Source: an uncultured Lachnospiraceae bacterium | Lineage (GTDB): Bacteria > Bacillota > Clostridia > Lachnospirales > Lachnospiraceae | Direction of reading: 5' to 3' | Assembly (NCBI GenBank): GCA_947588995.1 | Contig: CANPZI010000013.1 | Coordinates: 1-64,000 of the forward strand | Length of the DNA stretch: 64,000 nucleotides | In this document: positions 18,195 through 26,893 of the stretch, piece by piece | Numbering within the stretch: position 1 is the first letter of the stretch | Layout of the letters: each line of letters starts with the position of its first letter | The notes under the pieces: model-generated | Seen by the model: the letters and a program-made list of their open reading frames with translations, nothing else | Told to the model about the DNA's origin: nothing | The model's database searches: none | Program-made: the position numbers and the translations under genes

Positions 18195-19346
18195 TCACAG
18201 CATAGACGCTCCGGCAAACGCCGGCTTAATGCCAAAATAATCGAGCACCGTCGCGCCGATGTCCGCGAAAGTCTCCCGCGTCCCGAGATTCGCCGGCGCC
18301 ACTTTCCTGCCATACATAATGAAAGGCGTGTGCTCCCTGGAGTGATCCGTAGATACCGTGTAGCCCGGATCGCAGCCGTGATCAGCCGTCAGCATCAGGA
18401 TATCGTCCTCTCTCATCCGGTTCAGAAGCTCCGGCAGCCTTTCGTCAAAATAGGTGAGTGCCGCCGCGTACCCGTCGATATCGTTCCGATGTCCGTACAG
18501 CATATCATAATCTACCAGATTGACGAAACACAGGCCTTCAAAATCTCTGTCCATGTATTCCAGCGTCCTGTCTATTCCCTCCGCATTGCCCTGGGTATAC
18601 ACAGCCTCAGTGATGCCCCTGCCCGCGAAGATATCCTTGATCTTGCCGACAGAGATCACGTCATAGCCCGCATCTTTCAGCTGATCCAGCATAGTGACCG
18701 CCGGAGGCTCCAGCGAGAAGTCATGCCGTTTCGGCGTCCTGACATAGCTGCCGCTCTCACCGATAAAAGGCCTGGCGATCACGCGCCCGACGCCGTGCTC
18801 GCCCCGCAGGATCTGTCTCGCCTGCCTGCAGTACGCATACAGCGTCTCCACGGGGACAATATCCTCATGCGCCGCAATCTGAAAGACGCTGTCCGCAGAG
18901 GTATACACGATCAGCTTCCCGCTCCTCACATGTTCGTCCCCGTAGTCCCTGATCACCTCCGTGCCGGAGTATGGCCTGTTGCACAGCACACCCCTGCCCG
19001 TGGCCGCCGTGAACTGATCCAGCACATCCTGCGGAAATCCGTCCGGATACGTGGGCAGCGGTTTCTCCGACAGGACACCGGCGATCTCCCAGTGCCCTAT
19101 GGTAGTATCTTTGCCCTTGGAGGCCTCCTTCATACGCGCGATCCGTCCCGTCGGTCCGGCCACCCCTGCGCGGCAGTCCACCCCGTCTATATTGAAGAGG
19201 CCGAGCCTCTCCATATTGGGCATATGAAACGCCTCGCTGGCGGCGACGGATCTGAGCGTGTTCGTGCCCGCGTCCCCGTATGCTGCCGCGTCCTCCATCT
19301 CTCCTATGCCAAAACTGTCCAGAACAATCAAAAAGACTCTCTTCAT
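18195..19346 (-). CDS. deoB: phosphopentomutase
   Basis: Interconverts ribose 1-phosphate and ribose 5-phosphate (and the deoxy forms) in nucleoside use. A 383-residue alkaline-phosphatase superfamily enzyme with the metal-binding N-terminus VFLIVLDSFGIGEMEDA and C-terminal motifs LTADHGCDPG and STDHSREHTPF. The ATG at 19346 has GGAGG 7 bases upstream. No other deo genes are near; the following gene is prfC. Confidence 0.95.
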   Translation of the reverse strand: MKRVFLIVLDSFGIGEMEDAAAYGDAGTNTLRSVAASEAFHMPNMERLGLFNIDGVDCRAGVAGPTGRIARMKEASKGKDTTIGHWEIAGVLSEKPLPTYPDGFPQDVLDQFTAATGRGVLCNRPYSGTEVIRDYGDEHVRSGKLIVYTSADSVFQIAAHEDIVPVETLYAYCRQARQILRGEHGVGRVIARPFIGESGSYVRTPKRHDFSLEPPAVTMLDQLKDAGYDVISVGKIKDIFAGRGITEAVYTQGNAEGIDRTLEYMDRDFEGLCFVNLVDYDMLYGHRNDIDGYAAALTYFDERLPELLNRMREDDILMLTADHGCDPGYTVSTDHSREHTPFIMYGRKVAPANLGTRETFADIGATVLDYFGIKPAFAGASML

Positions 19347-19416
19347 TTTTTCGCCTCCGTATCTCAGCCTGCCCGCACCCGGCAGCCGCCGGCTGCGCAT
19401 GAGCACATTCCTGCTT

Positions 19417-19422
19417 AGTATA
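19417..19422 (-). promoter_or_regulatory. extended -10 promoter for deoB
   Basis: TATACT preceded by TGC (an extended -10) lies 70 bases before the deoB start on the minus strand. No good -35 is present at 17 bases, which fits an extended -10 promoter. Confidence 0.5.
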
Positions 19423-19450
19423 GCATAAAAATCTCAAATATGCACTCGCT

Positions 19451-20185
19451 TTAGTCGGAATTGACCGTACTGATAATCACGGCCTCCGGGCTGACGCCTG
19501 TCTTGCGTATCACAATGTCCTCGATCTGCGCCCGCTGCGCCTCCGTCAGCTCCTGCGTATTGACCACCACATCCACGCTGTCCCCGTCTATGCTGACAAT
19601 CGCATCATCGAACCCCTTGGCATCCAGCAGAATTTCCGCCGCCGTCTCTTTCTCGGCAATGTCCGTCATGGAGATCATGCTGTTGACCGCCTCCTGCTTC
19701 TGCGTCTCGCTGATATTGGCATTGTTGATGATCTCCAAAAGCGTCTCCTTGTTCTGCGCCCGCGTCTGCTCTTTCTGCAGCTTGGCCCCGGACAGTTCCG
19801 ACACCGTCCCCGCCGACGTGAATACCGCCTCGCCGGGCACCTCCTCCAGCTGCTCTTCCGCCAGCGCCTCCTCCAGTTCCTCGTCCACGCCGCCGTTCTC
19901 CGCCACGGTTACATCCGTATCGAGGCTGACAATGTCTCCCGAGGCCTGCTCGATATCCTCATCGGACAGATCGGCAAACGCTGCGTAGTCGACGTCTCCG
20001 CTTTCCGCCGCAAGATCTCCGGCCTCACCGGTCGCGGCTTCGCTGTTGACCGACATGACCTCCTCGTCCGTCACTTTTGTCCCCGCAAAATTCAGGTAAC
20101 CCGCCACGGCAATCATGATCGCCAGCGCCGTGATCATCATCTGGTTCTTTTTGATCATATTCTTCAACTTCTTTCTCCCCTTCAC
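19451..20185 (-). CDS. spoIIIAH: stage III sporulation protein AH
   Basis: SpoIIIAH is the mother-cell half of the Q-AH channel across the engulfed forespore membranes. Residues 15-32 form the membrane anchor; a Glu/Asp-rich linker follows, and the YscJ/FliF-like ring domain covers about 130-244 (QKEQTRAQNKETLLEIINNA start). The reading opens with GTG at 20185 overlapping the spoIIIAG stop as GTGA; an ATG nine codons later is an alternative. Last gene of the operon. Confidence 0.93.
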   Translation of the reverse strand: MKGRKKLKNMIKKNQMMITALAIMIAVAGYLNFAGTKVTDEEVMSVNSEAATGEAGDLAAESGDVDYAAFADLSDEDIEQASGDIVSLDTDVTVAENGGVDEELEEALAEEQLEEVPGEAVFTSAGTVSELSGAKLQKEQTRAQNKETLLEIINNANISETQKQEAVNSMISMTDIAEKETAAEILLDAKGFDDAIVSIDGDSVDVVVNTQELTEAQRAQIEDIVIRKTGVSPEAVIISTVNSD

Positions 20186-20811
20186 TGATTATTTTTCATC
20201 TTTACTATTGTTATCTTATTCGCATCAATATCAAATAATACCTGAATCGCCGCAATTATATCGTTCCGCACCCTGCTCTCTTTCGCTCCCTGGGCAATCA
20301 CGACCACGCCCTCCACCGTCGGCGCGGCCGTCTTCACGACATAGGGCACGCTCCGCCCGTCCGCGTCCGTCGTATATACCGTGCTCTTCTCCAGCCTGCT
20401 CTCCCCCGCTTCGCGGCTTCCCCCGGCCGCGTCCTGCTCCCTCGTATCCGAATACTCCTCCGGTCCGTCTTTCTCCACAATCCTGTACGCGGATTCCCGC
20501 AGCGTGATCAGGACCCTGACGCTGCCTGCCCCGTCCACACAGCCCAGCGCCTCCTCCAGCCTGCTTTCCCAGTAAGCGGCATAGCCGCCGCTCATATCGT
20601 CCTGCGGCAGATCGACAGCCGAACCGACCGCCTCCGTTTCCCCTACCGTATCACTTATGGTGTTCGATACATTGGACTTTGTCCCGCCGGCATGTGAGGG
20701 CAGCGCAACGATACACAGTAAGATGCCGGCCAGCACCAGAATCACACACTGTTCTTTCTCCAGTTTCTTACCGCCCGTAAGCTTCTTTAACAGCCCGCTC
20801 TCCTTCTCCAC
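20182..20811 (-). CDS. spoIIIAG: stage III sporulation protein AG
   Basis: SpoIIIAG forms a large ring in the intermembrane space as part of the feeding-tube-like apparatus. The 209-residue protein has one membrane segment at about residues 21-40 and a C-terminal ring-building domain with VVVIAQGAKESRVRNDIIAA and the segment LFDIDANKITIVKM. It overlaps spoIIIAF by 44 bases and spoIIIAH by 4. Confidence 0.93.
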   Translation of the reverse strand: MEKESGLLKKLTGGKKLEKEQCVILVLAGILLCIVALPSHAGGTKSNVSNTISDTVGETEAVGSAVDLPQDDMSGGYAAYWESRLEEALGCVDGAGSVRVLITLRESAYRIVEKDGPEEYSDTREQDAAGGSREAGESRLEKSTVYTTDADGRSVPYVVKTAAPTVEGVVVIAQGAKESRVRNDIIAAIQVLFDIDANKITIVKMKNNQ

Positions 20812-21451
20812 GCCATATCACCTCCACTTTCTCTTCGTCCACGCCGAGCGCCCGCGCAAAAATCTCCCTGCACTCCCGCAGTGCGCCCTCCTGCGCCGAT
20901 TTCTCTCCGCTCTCCGACGCCGGGTCGTCCGCTATGCCGCCGCCCACCGTAATCCTGTCGATCCGGATCGCGCGCTGCGCGGTATCGTCCTCCGCATTCG
21001 CCACTTCCTCAGGCTCCACCGTCACCCGCACGCGCCGGAACGCCCAGCTGCGGATCGTCTCACCTCCCGAGCCCTCCTCTGTCTCTTCCAAATCAATGCC
21101 GACATCCGTGACACGGTAATCTCCACCCGCCGCCGCATTGAGCCTGTCCGCAATTCTCTCCTCTATCTGTTCCATTGCCGTCTCTGCCGGCTCTGACAGC
21201 TGCGCCGGCATCTTCTCCCCGCCCAGACAGTCCTGCACCCCCAGCTCCCACGCCTCCATCTGTTCTCTCCAATACGCGGCGGCATCTCTCCGGGAAGCGG
21301 AAAAGGGTTCAATAAACAGAAGCAATAATATAACGCCAGTTATTGTTTTGATATACTTTTCATACTGTCTGCCGGCCGCAAAATGTACCACTGTCTGCGC
21401 TACCAGCATAAAGACGCCGATCTCCCCGATCATATCCAGCAATTCCGTCAT
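20768..21451 (-). CDS. spoIIIAF: stage III sporulation protein AF
   Basis: A 227-residue member of the SpoIIIA complex: two N-terminal membrane helices (residues 9-27 and 33-52) followed by a soluble ring-type domain. KYIKTITGVILLLLFIEPF is typical. It overlaps spoIIIAE by 4 bases and spoIIIAG by 44, so translation of the block is likely coupled. Confidence 0.9.
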   Translation of the reverse strand: MTELLDMIGEIGVFMLVAQTVVHFAAGRQYEKYIKTITGVILLLLFIEPFSASRRDAAAYWREQMEAWELGVQDCLGGEKMPAQLSEPAETAMEQIEERIADRLNAAAGGDYRVTDVGIDLEETEEGSGGETIRSWAFRRVRVTVEPEEVANAEDDTAQRAIRIDRITVGGGIADDPASESGEKSAQEGALRECREIFARALGVDEEKVEVIWRGEGERAVKEAYGR

Positions 21452-22515
21452 ACGCCACCGCCCGTCGTGTAGGTGATGATTGCGATCTGGATGAGAAACA
21501 TACCGACAGATGCCAGCGCAATCTTAAAAAGCAGCATATTGCCGTCCCCCACCCTGCCCGCGCAGTTTGTCATGCGCCTGTCGCTGACAATGCCGATCAG
21601 CGCCGCGCCAGCCTTGACGGCAGCCGCGTATGCGAAAAGTCTCACGAGCGGTACACAGCACAGCAGAAGCAGCACCAGCGTAATATACAGGCCGATGCCG
21701 TTCTTAATCAGCACCGCAGACCCGATTACCGTCTCAAACATTCCCTCCGTCAGGCCGCCCAGTCCCGGAATCGCCGACATGGCTTTTTTGAGCGCCGTCA
21801 GCTGCAGCGAATCCAGGACCGGGGATATCATAGCCTGCAGCAGTCCAAACCCCGTGATCACGCCCAGGGTAATTTTGACGCCGACGCCGATCGTCTTATG
21901 CAGCAGCTCCAGCAGCATTGTCAGCTTCTCCTCCATCCATACGCCGTTGACGACTGTCAGCAGGATATACACGTGCACGGCCGGCAGCAGCACGGACAGG
22001 TACACAGATTCGATCAGATAGACGACCAGGAGGAGTATCTGATAGTAGGCGGAGGCGGAAGCCGCACCCGCAGCGCTTCCCACCGCGACCATATACGTCG
22101 GTATGTACAGTTTGATAAATGTCGTCATCGCTTCCAGCAGCTCCCGCACAATCGAGATCGACTTCACGAAAGCATGCAGCAAAACCGTGATCATGAGCAG
22201 ATAGACAAAATAAAAAGCGATGTCCGAGACCTGGTGATCGTGAAAAAGATCCGCAAAATTGACTAAGAGAGCCGCCGCAATCCCCAGAATCAGCACGGCG
22301 GTGAAGATGCTCCTGACCTCGCCGGTCTGTGCATAAAGCACACCTGTTATTCCATTTCCGAGGGCTTTCACGGCATCCCCGATCCGCCCCTGCAGAATCA
22401 TGGCAAACACCTCTCTGCCGTCAAACGCGTACGTCGGAAAGAACCGGCTGAAATCAGCCGCCGCCGCTTCCATTCCCATCGCGTCCCACACCATGCTTCC
22501 ATCCGTCAGATTCAT
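21448..22515 (-). CDS. spoIIIAE: stage III sporulation protein AE, short N-terminus
   Basis: SpoIIIAE is a polytopic membrane component of the SpoIIIA complex. Here it has 355 residues with about seven hydrophobic segments between residues 60 and 350. The Bacillus protein is about 399 residues and starts with a signal sequence; this one begins directly with MNLTDGSMVWDAMGM and no hydrophobic leader is present. Only 27 bases separate the ATG from spoIIIAD, so a longer start is not available. Otherwise the family features, such as the GLGGLTEGMFET segment, are intact. Confidence 0.9.
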   Translation of the reverse strand: MNLTDGSMVWDAMGMEAAAADFSRFFPTYAFDGREVFAMILQGRIGDAVKALGNGITGVLYAQTGEVRSIFTAVLILGIAAALLVNFADLFHDHQVSDIAFYFVYLLMITVLLHAFVKSISIVRELLEAMTTFIKLYIPTYMVAVGSAAGAASASAYYQILLLVVYLIESVYLSVLLPAVHVYILLTVVNGVWMEEKLTMLLELLHKTIGVGVKITLGVITGFGLLQAMISPVLDSLQLTALKKAMSAIPGLGGLTEGMFETVIGSAVLIKNGIGLYITLVLLLLCCVPLVRLFAYAAAVKAGAALIGIVSDRRMTNCAGRVGDGNMLLFKIALASVGMFLIQIAIITYTTGGGV

Positions 22516-22542
22516 CTCTCATGCCTCCGTTCCCCATATGCC

Positions 22543-22929
22543 CTATCCCGCAAGTGACCGAATGCTCTCCAGCAGCGTTACGAGAATCGGCATACCGGTC
22601 AGCAGAATATAAAGTTTCCCCAGTATCTCTACCTGTCCCGCGATTCCCTGATATCCGGCATCCCTGCAGATCCCTGCGCAAAACTCACAGGCATAGGTTA
22701 TGCCTGCGGCTTTCAGGAGAATCGTAATATAACTATAGTTATCTTTCAGGCATTCCCCCAGCTTCTCCACCGCCGACAGGATTCCCGCAAGATACCGCGC
22801 CGCGCAGCCCAATATCACCAGACAGACGGCGATTCCCATGTAAACGCCGTATTCCGATTTATAACTCTTTAGCGGCGCCGCCAGCAGGATAGCCGCCACG
22901 CTCACCAGAATAATCTTCACTATTTCCAT
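22543..22929 (-). CDS. spoIIIAD: stage III sporulation protein AD
   Basis: A 128-residue membrane protein with four hydrophobic stretches, matching SpoIIIAD in size and in segments such as LLKAAGITYACEFCAGICRD. The ATG at 22929 follows a G-rich ribosome site; a reading from 22956 would be longer by nine non-conserved residues. It is paralogous to AC and lies between AC and AE as usual. Confidence 0.9.
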   Translation of the reverse strand: MEIVKIILVSVAAILLAAPLKSYKSEYGVYMGIAVCLVILGCAARYLAGILSAVEKLGECLKDNYSYITILLKAAGITYACEFCAGICRDAGYQGIAGQVEILGKLYILLTGMPILVTLLESIRSLAG

Positions 22930-22957
22930 GCCGCACTCCCCCCCCGCAGCGTTCAAA

Positions 22958-23152
22958 TCAAAGCGTGAACAGCTCCTGAATCATGACAAACAAATCATAT
23001 ATAGAGGGAATGATCCATGTTAAAACAAGAATTAATCCTGCAAGGCTGATAAAAAAGGCTTGCTCTTCTCTCCCGCTATGTTTTAAAACCTGATTTAATA
23101 TCATAACCAGGATGCCGACTGCCGCTATCCTGAATATAAGACTCACGTCCAT
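22958..23152 (-). CDS. spoIIIAC: stage III sporulation protein AC
   Basis: A 64-residue protein with two membrane helices, the standard size for SpoIIIAC (MDVSLIFRIAAVGILVMILN start, LVLTWIIPSIYDLF end). Part of the SpoIIIA membrane complex; its individual role is not known. It lies 13 bases after spoIIIAB. Confidence 0.93.
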   Translation of the reverse strand: MDVSLIFRIAAVGILVMILNQVLKHSGREEQAFFISLAGLILVLTWIIPSIYDLFVMIQELFTL

Positions 23153-23165
23153 CTGTCTCCCTCCC

Positions 23166-23702
23166 TCACAGCAGCAGGACCGTCAATAATAAGCCTGCCA
23201 GCACGCTCACGCTGAATATCACTTTCTTTTTATTTCCATATGCCTCCTCCGCCCGCCTGCAGCTCGTAAAAGCATACTCCTCACAGCGCCCTATGCTTTT
23301 GGCCTGCTGCTTTTCCTCGCGCAGGCCAAGGCAGTTCGGCAGATGAAGGAGAAATTCTTTCTCCTCTCCGGACAGCGGCGCGTCCTCCTGAACCAGCATA
23401 ATCTGTTCCTCCCACAGGCACGGCAGTGAAACGCCGCCCTCCTGTCCGGCCAGATCATAGATGGCGCGAAAACAGCCGCGGTACAGAGGGCCGGCGCAGT
23501 CCGCCAGGATCAGACATATCTCCGGCAGCGTATGCTTGCCGTATACGATCTCATCCTGCATCCGCCTGACAATGAGCAAAATCTCCCTCAGATAGGCAAT
23601 CCTGCGTCTCTCCTGGGCAGCGCGCAGTATCCCCAGACCGATGCTGCCCGCCAGAATACACGCGGCGCCCGCAGCTTTACAAGCGACAGCCGTTCCCGTC
23701 AT
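23166..23702 (-). CDS. spoIIIAB: stage III sporulation protein AB
   Basis: A 178-residue protein resembling GspF-type secretion proteins: a membrane segment at residues 7-25, a helical cytoplasmic part with LREILLIVRRMQDEIVYG, and a C-terminal membrane segment at 160-178. The ATG at 23702 has GGAGGGG 5 bases upstream and overlaps the end of spoIIIAA by 26 bases. Confidence 0.92.
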   Translation of the reverse strand: MTGTAVACKAAGAACILAGSIGLGILRAAQERRRIAYLREILLIVRRMQDEIVYGKHTLPEICLILADCAGPLYRGCFRAIYDLAGQEGGVSLPCLWEEQIMLVQEDAPLSGEEKEFLLHLPNCLGLREEKQQAKSIGRCEEYAFTSCRRAEEAYGNKKKVIFSVSVLAGLLLTVLLL

Positions 23703-24621
23703 AGATCCCCTCCACTTCACAGTGCCTGTCTACTCTTCTGAGAAGCATATACCGTTCAAACAGACCGCTCGAAATGATATCACGCATGTTATTTTTATAT
23801 CCGCTTCCCTCCTGCGGCCCGCCGTGCACCGTCGCCAACAGTCTGCACCCGCATCCGCTGGCCGCGCGCAGGGCCCGCAGATCCTCCTCGCCGCCCAGTT
23901 CATCCACCGCCAGCACCTGAGGCGACATGGAACGGATCAGCATCATCATACCCTCCCGCTTCGGGCAGCTGTCCAGAACATCCGTACGGATTCCGACATT
24001 GTTCTGCGCCACCCCCAGATAACTGCCCGCGATCTCGGAACGCTCGTCCACCACGGCGACATTCATCCCTTTTCCACAGACATTGCCATCCGACACGTTC
24101 CTGATCAGATCCCGCAGCATTGTCGTCTTGCCGCAGCCCGGCGGCGAAATCAGCAGTGTGTTGTACAGGCCTCCCGCGCCGTCATATAGCCGCGGAAGAA
24201 ACGCGTCCGAGACCCCTATGATCTCATGAGCGATCCGCACATTTAGATAACGCACGTATTTAATATTGCGTACCCTGCCGTCGTCCTCCAGGACCACCTG
24301 TCCGGCCATCCCCACGCGATGCCCGCCCCGTATCGTCAGAAAGCCCTGTCTGATCTCGTCCGCGAACGCATAGACAGAATACTGGCACAAGTGCGCGAGA
24401 ATCTCTTCCGTCTCCTGCGCAGTGACTGCCGGCAGAGCCGAGGGCATGTCCGCCAGTCTCCCGTCCGCACCGACAAAGTATTCCCTGCCATCGACAAGCG
24501 CCGCCGCCGGTTTCCCCACCCGCAGCCGAATCTCCTGCAGCGTGTCCGCATAAGCCGCCGCCCACATCCATCTGTCCCGCATACGCTCCGGAAACATGTG
24601 AACGATATCCTCTCCGTCCAT
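23677..24621 (-). CDS. spoIIIAA: stage III sporulation protein AA (ATPase)
   Basis: SpoIIIAA is the secretion-ATPase-like motor proposed to power the SpoIIIA channel from the mother cell. The 314-residue protein has the Walker A SPPGCGKTTMLRDLIR near residue 155 and the Walker B-type QVLAVDELGGEED near 229. First gene of the operon, behind a sigma-E-like promoter. The ATG follows a G-rich stretch (AAGGGGG) at normal spacing. Confidence 0.95.
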   Translation of the reverse strand: MDGEDIVHMFPERMRDRWMWAAAYADTLQEIRLRVGKPAAALVDGREYFVGADGRLADMPSALPAVTAQETEEILAHLCQYSVYAFADEIRQGFLTIRGGHRVGMAGQVVLEDDGRVRNIKYVRYLNVRIAHEIIGVSDAFLPRLYDGAGGLYNTLLISPPGCGKTTMLRDLIRNVSDGNVCGKGMNVAVVDERSEIAGSYLGVAQNNVGIRTDVLDSCPKREGMMMLIRSMSPQVLAVDELGGEEDLRALRAASGCGCRLLATVHGGPQEGSGYKNNMRDIISSGLFERYMLLRRVDRHCEVEGIYDGNGCRL

Positions 24622-24639
24622 CCCGCACCCCCTTATCTC

Positions 24640-24668
24640 AATATATGAGAAGTTGTCCGGGTTATGAC
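24640..24668 (-). promoter_or_regulatory. sigma-E-like promoter of the spoIIIA operon
   Basis: On the minus strand GTCATAAC (24661-24668) and CATATATT (24640-24647) are separated by 13 bases, close to the sigma-E consensus (KMATATT and CATACAHT). The -10 lies 19 bases before the spoIIIAA start. Sigma-E control of this operon is well established in Bacillus. Confidence 0.6.
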
Positions 24669-24676
24669 TGAATTCT

Positions 24677-24709
24677 CCGCAAGCTTGTCAGCCTGACTCA
24701 TTGCCCGCG
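24677..24709. repeat. 33-bp dispersed repeat, copy A
   Basis: The plus strand opens CCGCAAGCTTGTCAG and closes CATTG-CCCGCG. It matches 38353-38385 at 30 of 33 positions, all three differences being transitions. It lies between the rarA terminator and the spoIIIA promoter. Confidence 0.85.
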
Positions 24710-24725
24710 TAACGAAAGGAACCGT

Positions 24726-24750
24726 AAAAAAAGGAAGCGGTTCCGCTTCC
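24726..24750 (-). terminator. intrinsic terminator of rarA
   Basis: GGAAGCGG pairs with CCGCTTCC around AA on the minus strand and is followed by seven T. The hairpin begins two bases after the rarA stop codon. Confidence 0.9.
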
Positions 24751-24752
24751 TT

Positions 24753-26078
24753 TCAGTCGGCGTGTCTCCGCTTCCACTCTCTGATTTCTTCCAATCTTTT
24801 TTTGACTGCCGCCTCGTCTCCCTGCCCCGTCGGCTCATAGTAGATACAGCCTTTCTTGGACTCCGGCATACATTCCATGTTTGTCAGTTTCTCCGCCGTG
24901 TTATGCGCATATTGATAACCGGCTCCGTAATCCAGGTCTTTCATCAGCTTCGTCGGCGCGTTCCGCAGCTGAAGCGGCACCGGCTCCGCATTTTCCGTCC
25001 TCAGATCGCTCTTGCACTTCTCACACGCCGCATACAGGGCGTTGGACTTGGGCGCCATCGCAAGGTAAGTGACCGCGTGCGTCAGATGGACGTCACACTC
25101 CGGCATCCCGAGGAAGTGGCAGGCCTGATACACCGCTACCGTGAGAGGAAGCGCATGACTGTCCGCCATTCCCACATCCTCACTCGCAAAGCGGATCAGC
25201 CTTCTGGCAATGTATAAAGGTTCCTCTCCGCTCTCCAGCATTCTGAGCATCCAGTAGACCGCAGCGTCGGGATCGCTGTTGCGCATGGATTTGTGCAGCG
25301 CGGAGATCAGATTATAGTGCTCTTCCCCCGTCTTGTCGTACAGAAGCGATTTGCGGCTGATACACTGGGCAAGCCCGTCGTCCGTCACGACAATGCTGCC
25401 GTCCGGCCTGATGTCGCCGTTTAAGACCGCCATCTCCAGCGTATTTAACGCCGTTCTGGCATCCCCATTGGCAAAGACGGCAATCGCCCGCAGCTGCTCG
25501 TCCCCCATCTCGATCTTCTGCCCCGGAAATCCCTCCGGACTGTGCAGGGCATGTGTCAGGAGCCGCACGATATCTTCTTCCCCCAGCGCTTTCAGCACGA
25601 ACACCCTGCACCGCGACAGAAGCGCCGCATTCACCTCAAAAGAAGGATTCTCCGTCGTCGCGCCGATCAGCACAATGCTTCCTTTCTCCACAAAGGGCAG
25701 GAAAGCATCCTGCTGCGCTTTGTTAAAGCGGTGGATCTCGTCTACAAACAGGACGGTCCGCACACCCATCTGCCGGCTGATCTCCGCACGGTTCATGACT
25801 TCCTTGATCTCCTTGATACCGCTTGTCACCGCGCTGAAATTGATAAATTCCGCTTTCGTCCGGCTCGCAATGATGCTCGCCAGCGTAGTCTTGCCGACGC
25901 CCGGCGGCCCCCAGAAAATCATGGACGAGATCTGATCTTTCTCAATGATCTGTCTGAGCATCTTCCCCTCGCCGAGCAGATGCTCCTGTCCCACAAAATC
26001 TTCCAGACGGCCCGGCCGCAGGCGGCTGGCCAGCGGAACGCTCTCTTTTCTTGTGTCAAAAAAAGACATCTGTTCCAT
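24753..26078 (-). CDS. rarA: replication-associated recombination protein A
   Basis: RarA/MgsA is an AAA+ ATPase acting at stalled replication forks. The 441-residue protein has Walker A GPPGVGKTTLAS at about 56-67, Walker B VLFVDEIHRFNKAQQD near 108-123, and the C-terminal helical tetramerisation part containing YPHN-like YQYAHN. Length is normal. It lies 11 bases after the TrpZ-like ATPase gene, but is functionally unrelated to it. Confidence 0.95.
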   Translation of the reverse strand: MEQMSFFDTRKESVPLASRLRPGRLEDFVGQEHLLGEGKMLRQIIEKDQISSMIFWGPPGVGKTTLASIIASRTKAEFINFSAVTSGIKEIKEVMNRAEISRQMGVRTVLFVDEIHRFNKAQQDAFLPFVEKGSIVLIGATTENPSFEVNAALLSRCRVFVLKALGEEDIVRLLTHALHSPEGFPGQKIEMGDEQLRAIAVFANGDARTALNTLEMAVLNGDIRPDGSIVVTDDGLAQCISRKSLLYDKTGEEHYNLISALHKSMRNSDPDAAVYWMLRMLESGEEPLYIARRLIRFASEDVGMADSHALPLTVAVYQACHFLGMPECDVHLTHAVTYLAMAPKSNALYAACEKCKSDLRTENAEPVPLQLRNAPTKLMKDLDYGAGYQYAHNTAEKLTNMECMPESKKGCIYYEPTGQGDEAAVKKRLEEIREWKRRHAD

Positions 26079-26089
26079 CGGTTTCTCTC

Positions 26090-26893
26090 CTATTTCGACA
26101 GCAGGATCCTGTCATTGTCCAGCTGCACGCCGGCGCTGTCCTTAAACTGCTTCAGCAGATCGTCGATGGTAAGCCTGCTCCTCTCCTCTCCCTGCACGTC
26201 GAAGACGATCCGGCCGCCGTCCATCATCAGCGTCCGGTTGCCCAGCTCCAGCGCCTGGTGCATGTTGTGCGTCACCATGAGACAGGTGATCTTCCTCTCC
26301 GCTACGATCCTGCGCGTCAGAGCCAATACTTTCTGGGCCGTAGCCGGATCGAGCGCCGCCGTGTGCTCGTCGAGCAGCAGAATCTTCGGCGTCACCATAG
26401 TCGCCATCAGGAGCGTCAGCGCCTGTCTCTGTCCGCCGGACAGCAATCCCACCGGCTGCTTCATGCGGTCTTCCAGCCCCATGTCCAGAAGCGACAGCTG
26501 CTCCCTGAATTTCTGCTTTTCCCTGCCGTTTATCCTGCTGAAATAGGCGTGAGCGGCCGTGGAGGCGCGCAGATAGGCGAGCGCCATATTCTCCTCAATG
26601 GTCATGTGGGGCGCCGTGCCTTTTAAGGGATCCTGAAAGAGATGGCCGATCACCTTGCTCCTGACATGTTCTTTCACATAGGTAATATCCTCTTCTCCCA
26701 GAACAATCTGTCCCTCATCCACATAAAAAGCACCCGTTATCGCATTGAACAACGTAGATTTGCCCGCGCCGTTGCTGCCGACGATGGTGGCGAAATCCCC
26801 GTCCGCCAGCTCCAGGTCCACCCGGTCCAGCGCTTTCTTCTCATTCACAGTACCCGGATTGAAAGTCTTAGAGATGTGCTTCAATGTCAGCAT
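26090..26893 (-). CDS. ABC transporter ATPase, TrpZ-like
   Basis: ATPase of a three-gene importer of the TrpXYZ type. The 267-residue protein has Walker A GSNGAGKSTLFN at about 39-50, signature LLSGGQRQALTLLMA near 152-166 and Walker B ILLLDEHTAALDP near 174-186. It overlaps the permease gene by 7 bases. The Trp T-box upstream of the operon points to tryptophan or a precursor as cargo. Confidence 0.88.
   Translation of the reverse strand: MLTLKHISKTFNPGTVNEKKALDRVDLELADGDFATIVGSNGAGKSTLFNAITGAFYVDEGQIVLGEEDITYVKEHVRSKVIGHLFQDPLKGTAPHMTIEENMALAYLRASTAAHAYFSRINGREKQKFREQLSLLDMGLEDRMKQPVGLLSGGQRQALTLLMATMVTPKILLLDEHTAALDPATAQKVLALTRRIVAERKITCLMVTHNMHQALELGNRTLMMDGGRIVFDVQGEERSRLTIDDLLKQFKDSAGVQLDNDRILLSK

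Noticed and set aside
16938-19418. 826-codon open frame on the plus strand
   Set aside because: Antisense to prfC and deoB, both clear genes; long antisense frames arise from GC-rich codon use. No ribosome site or recognisable domain.
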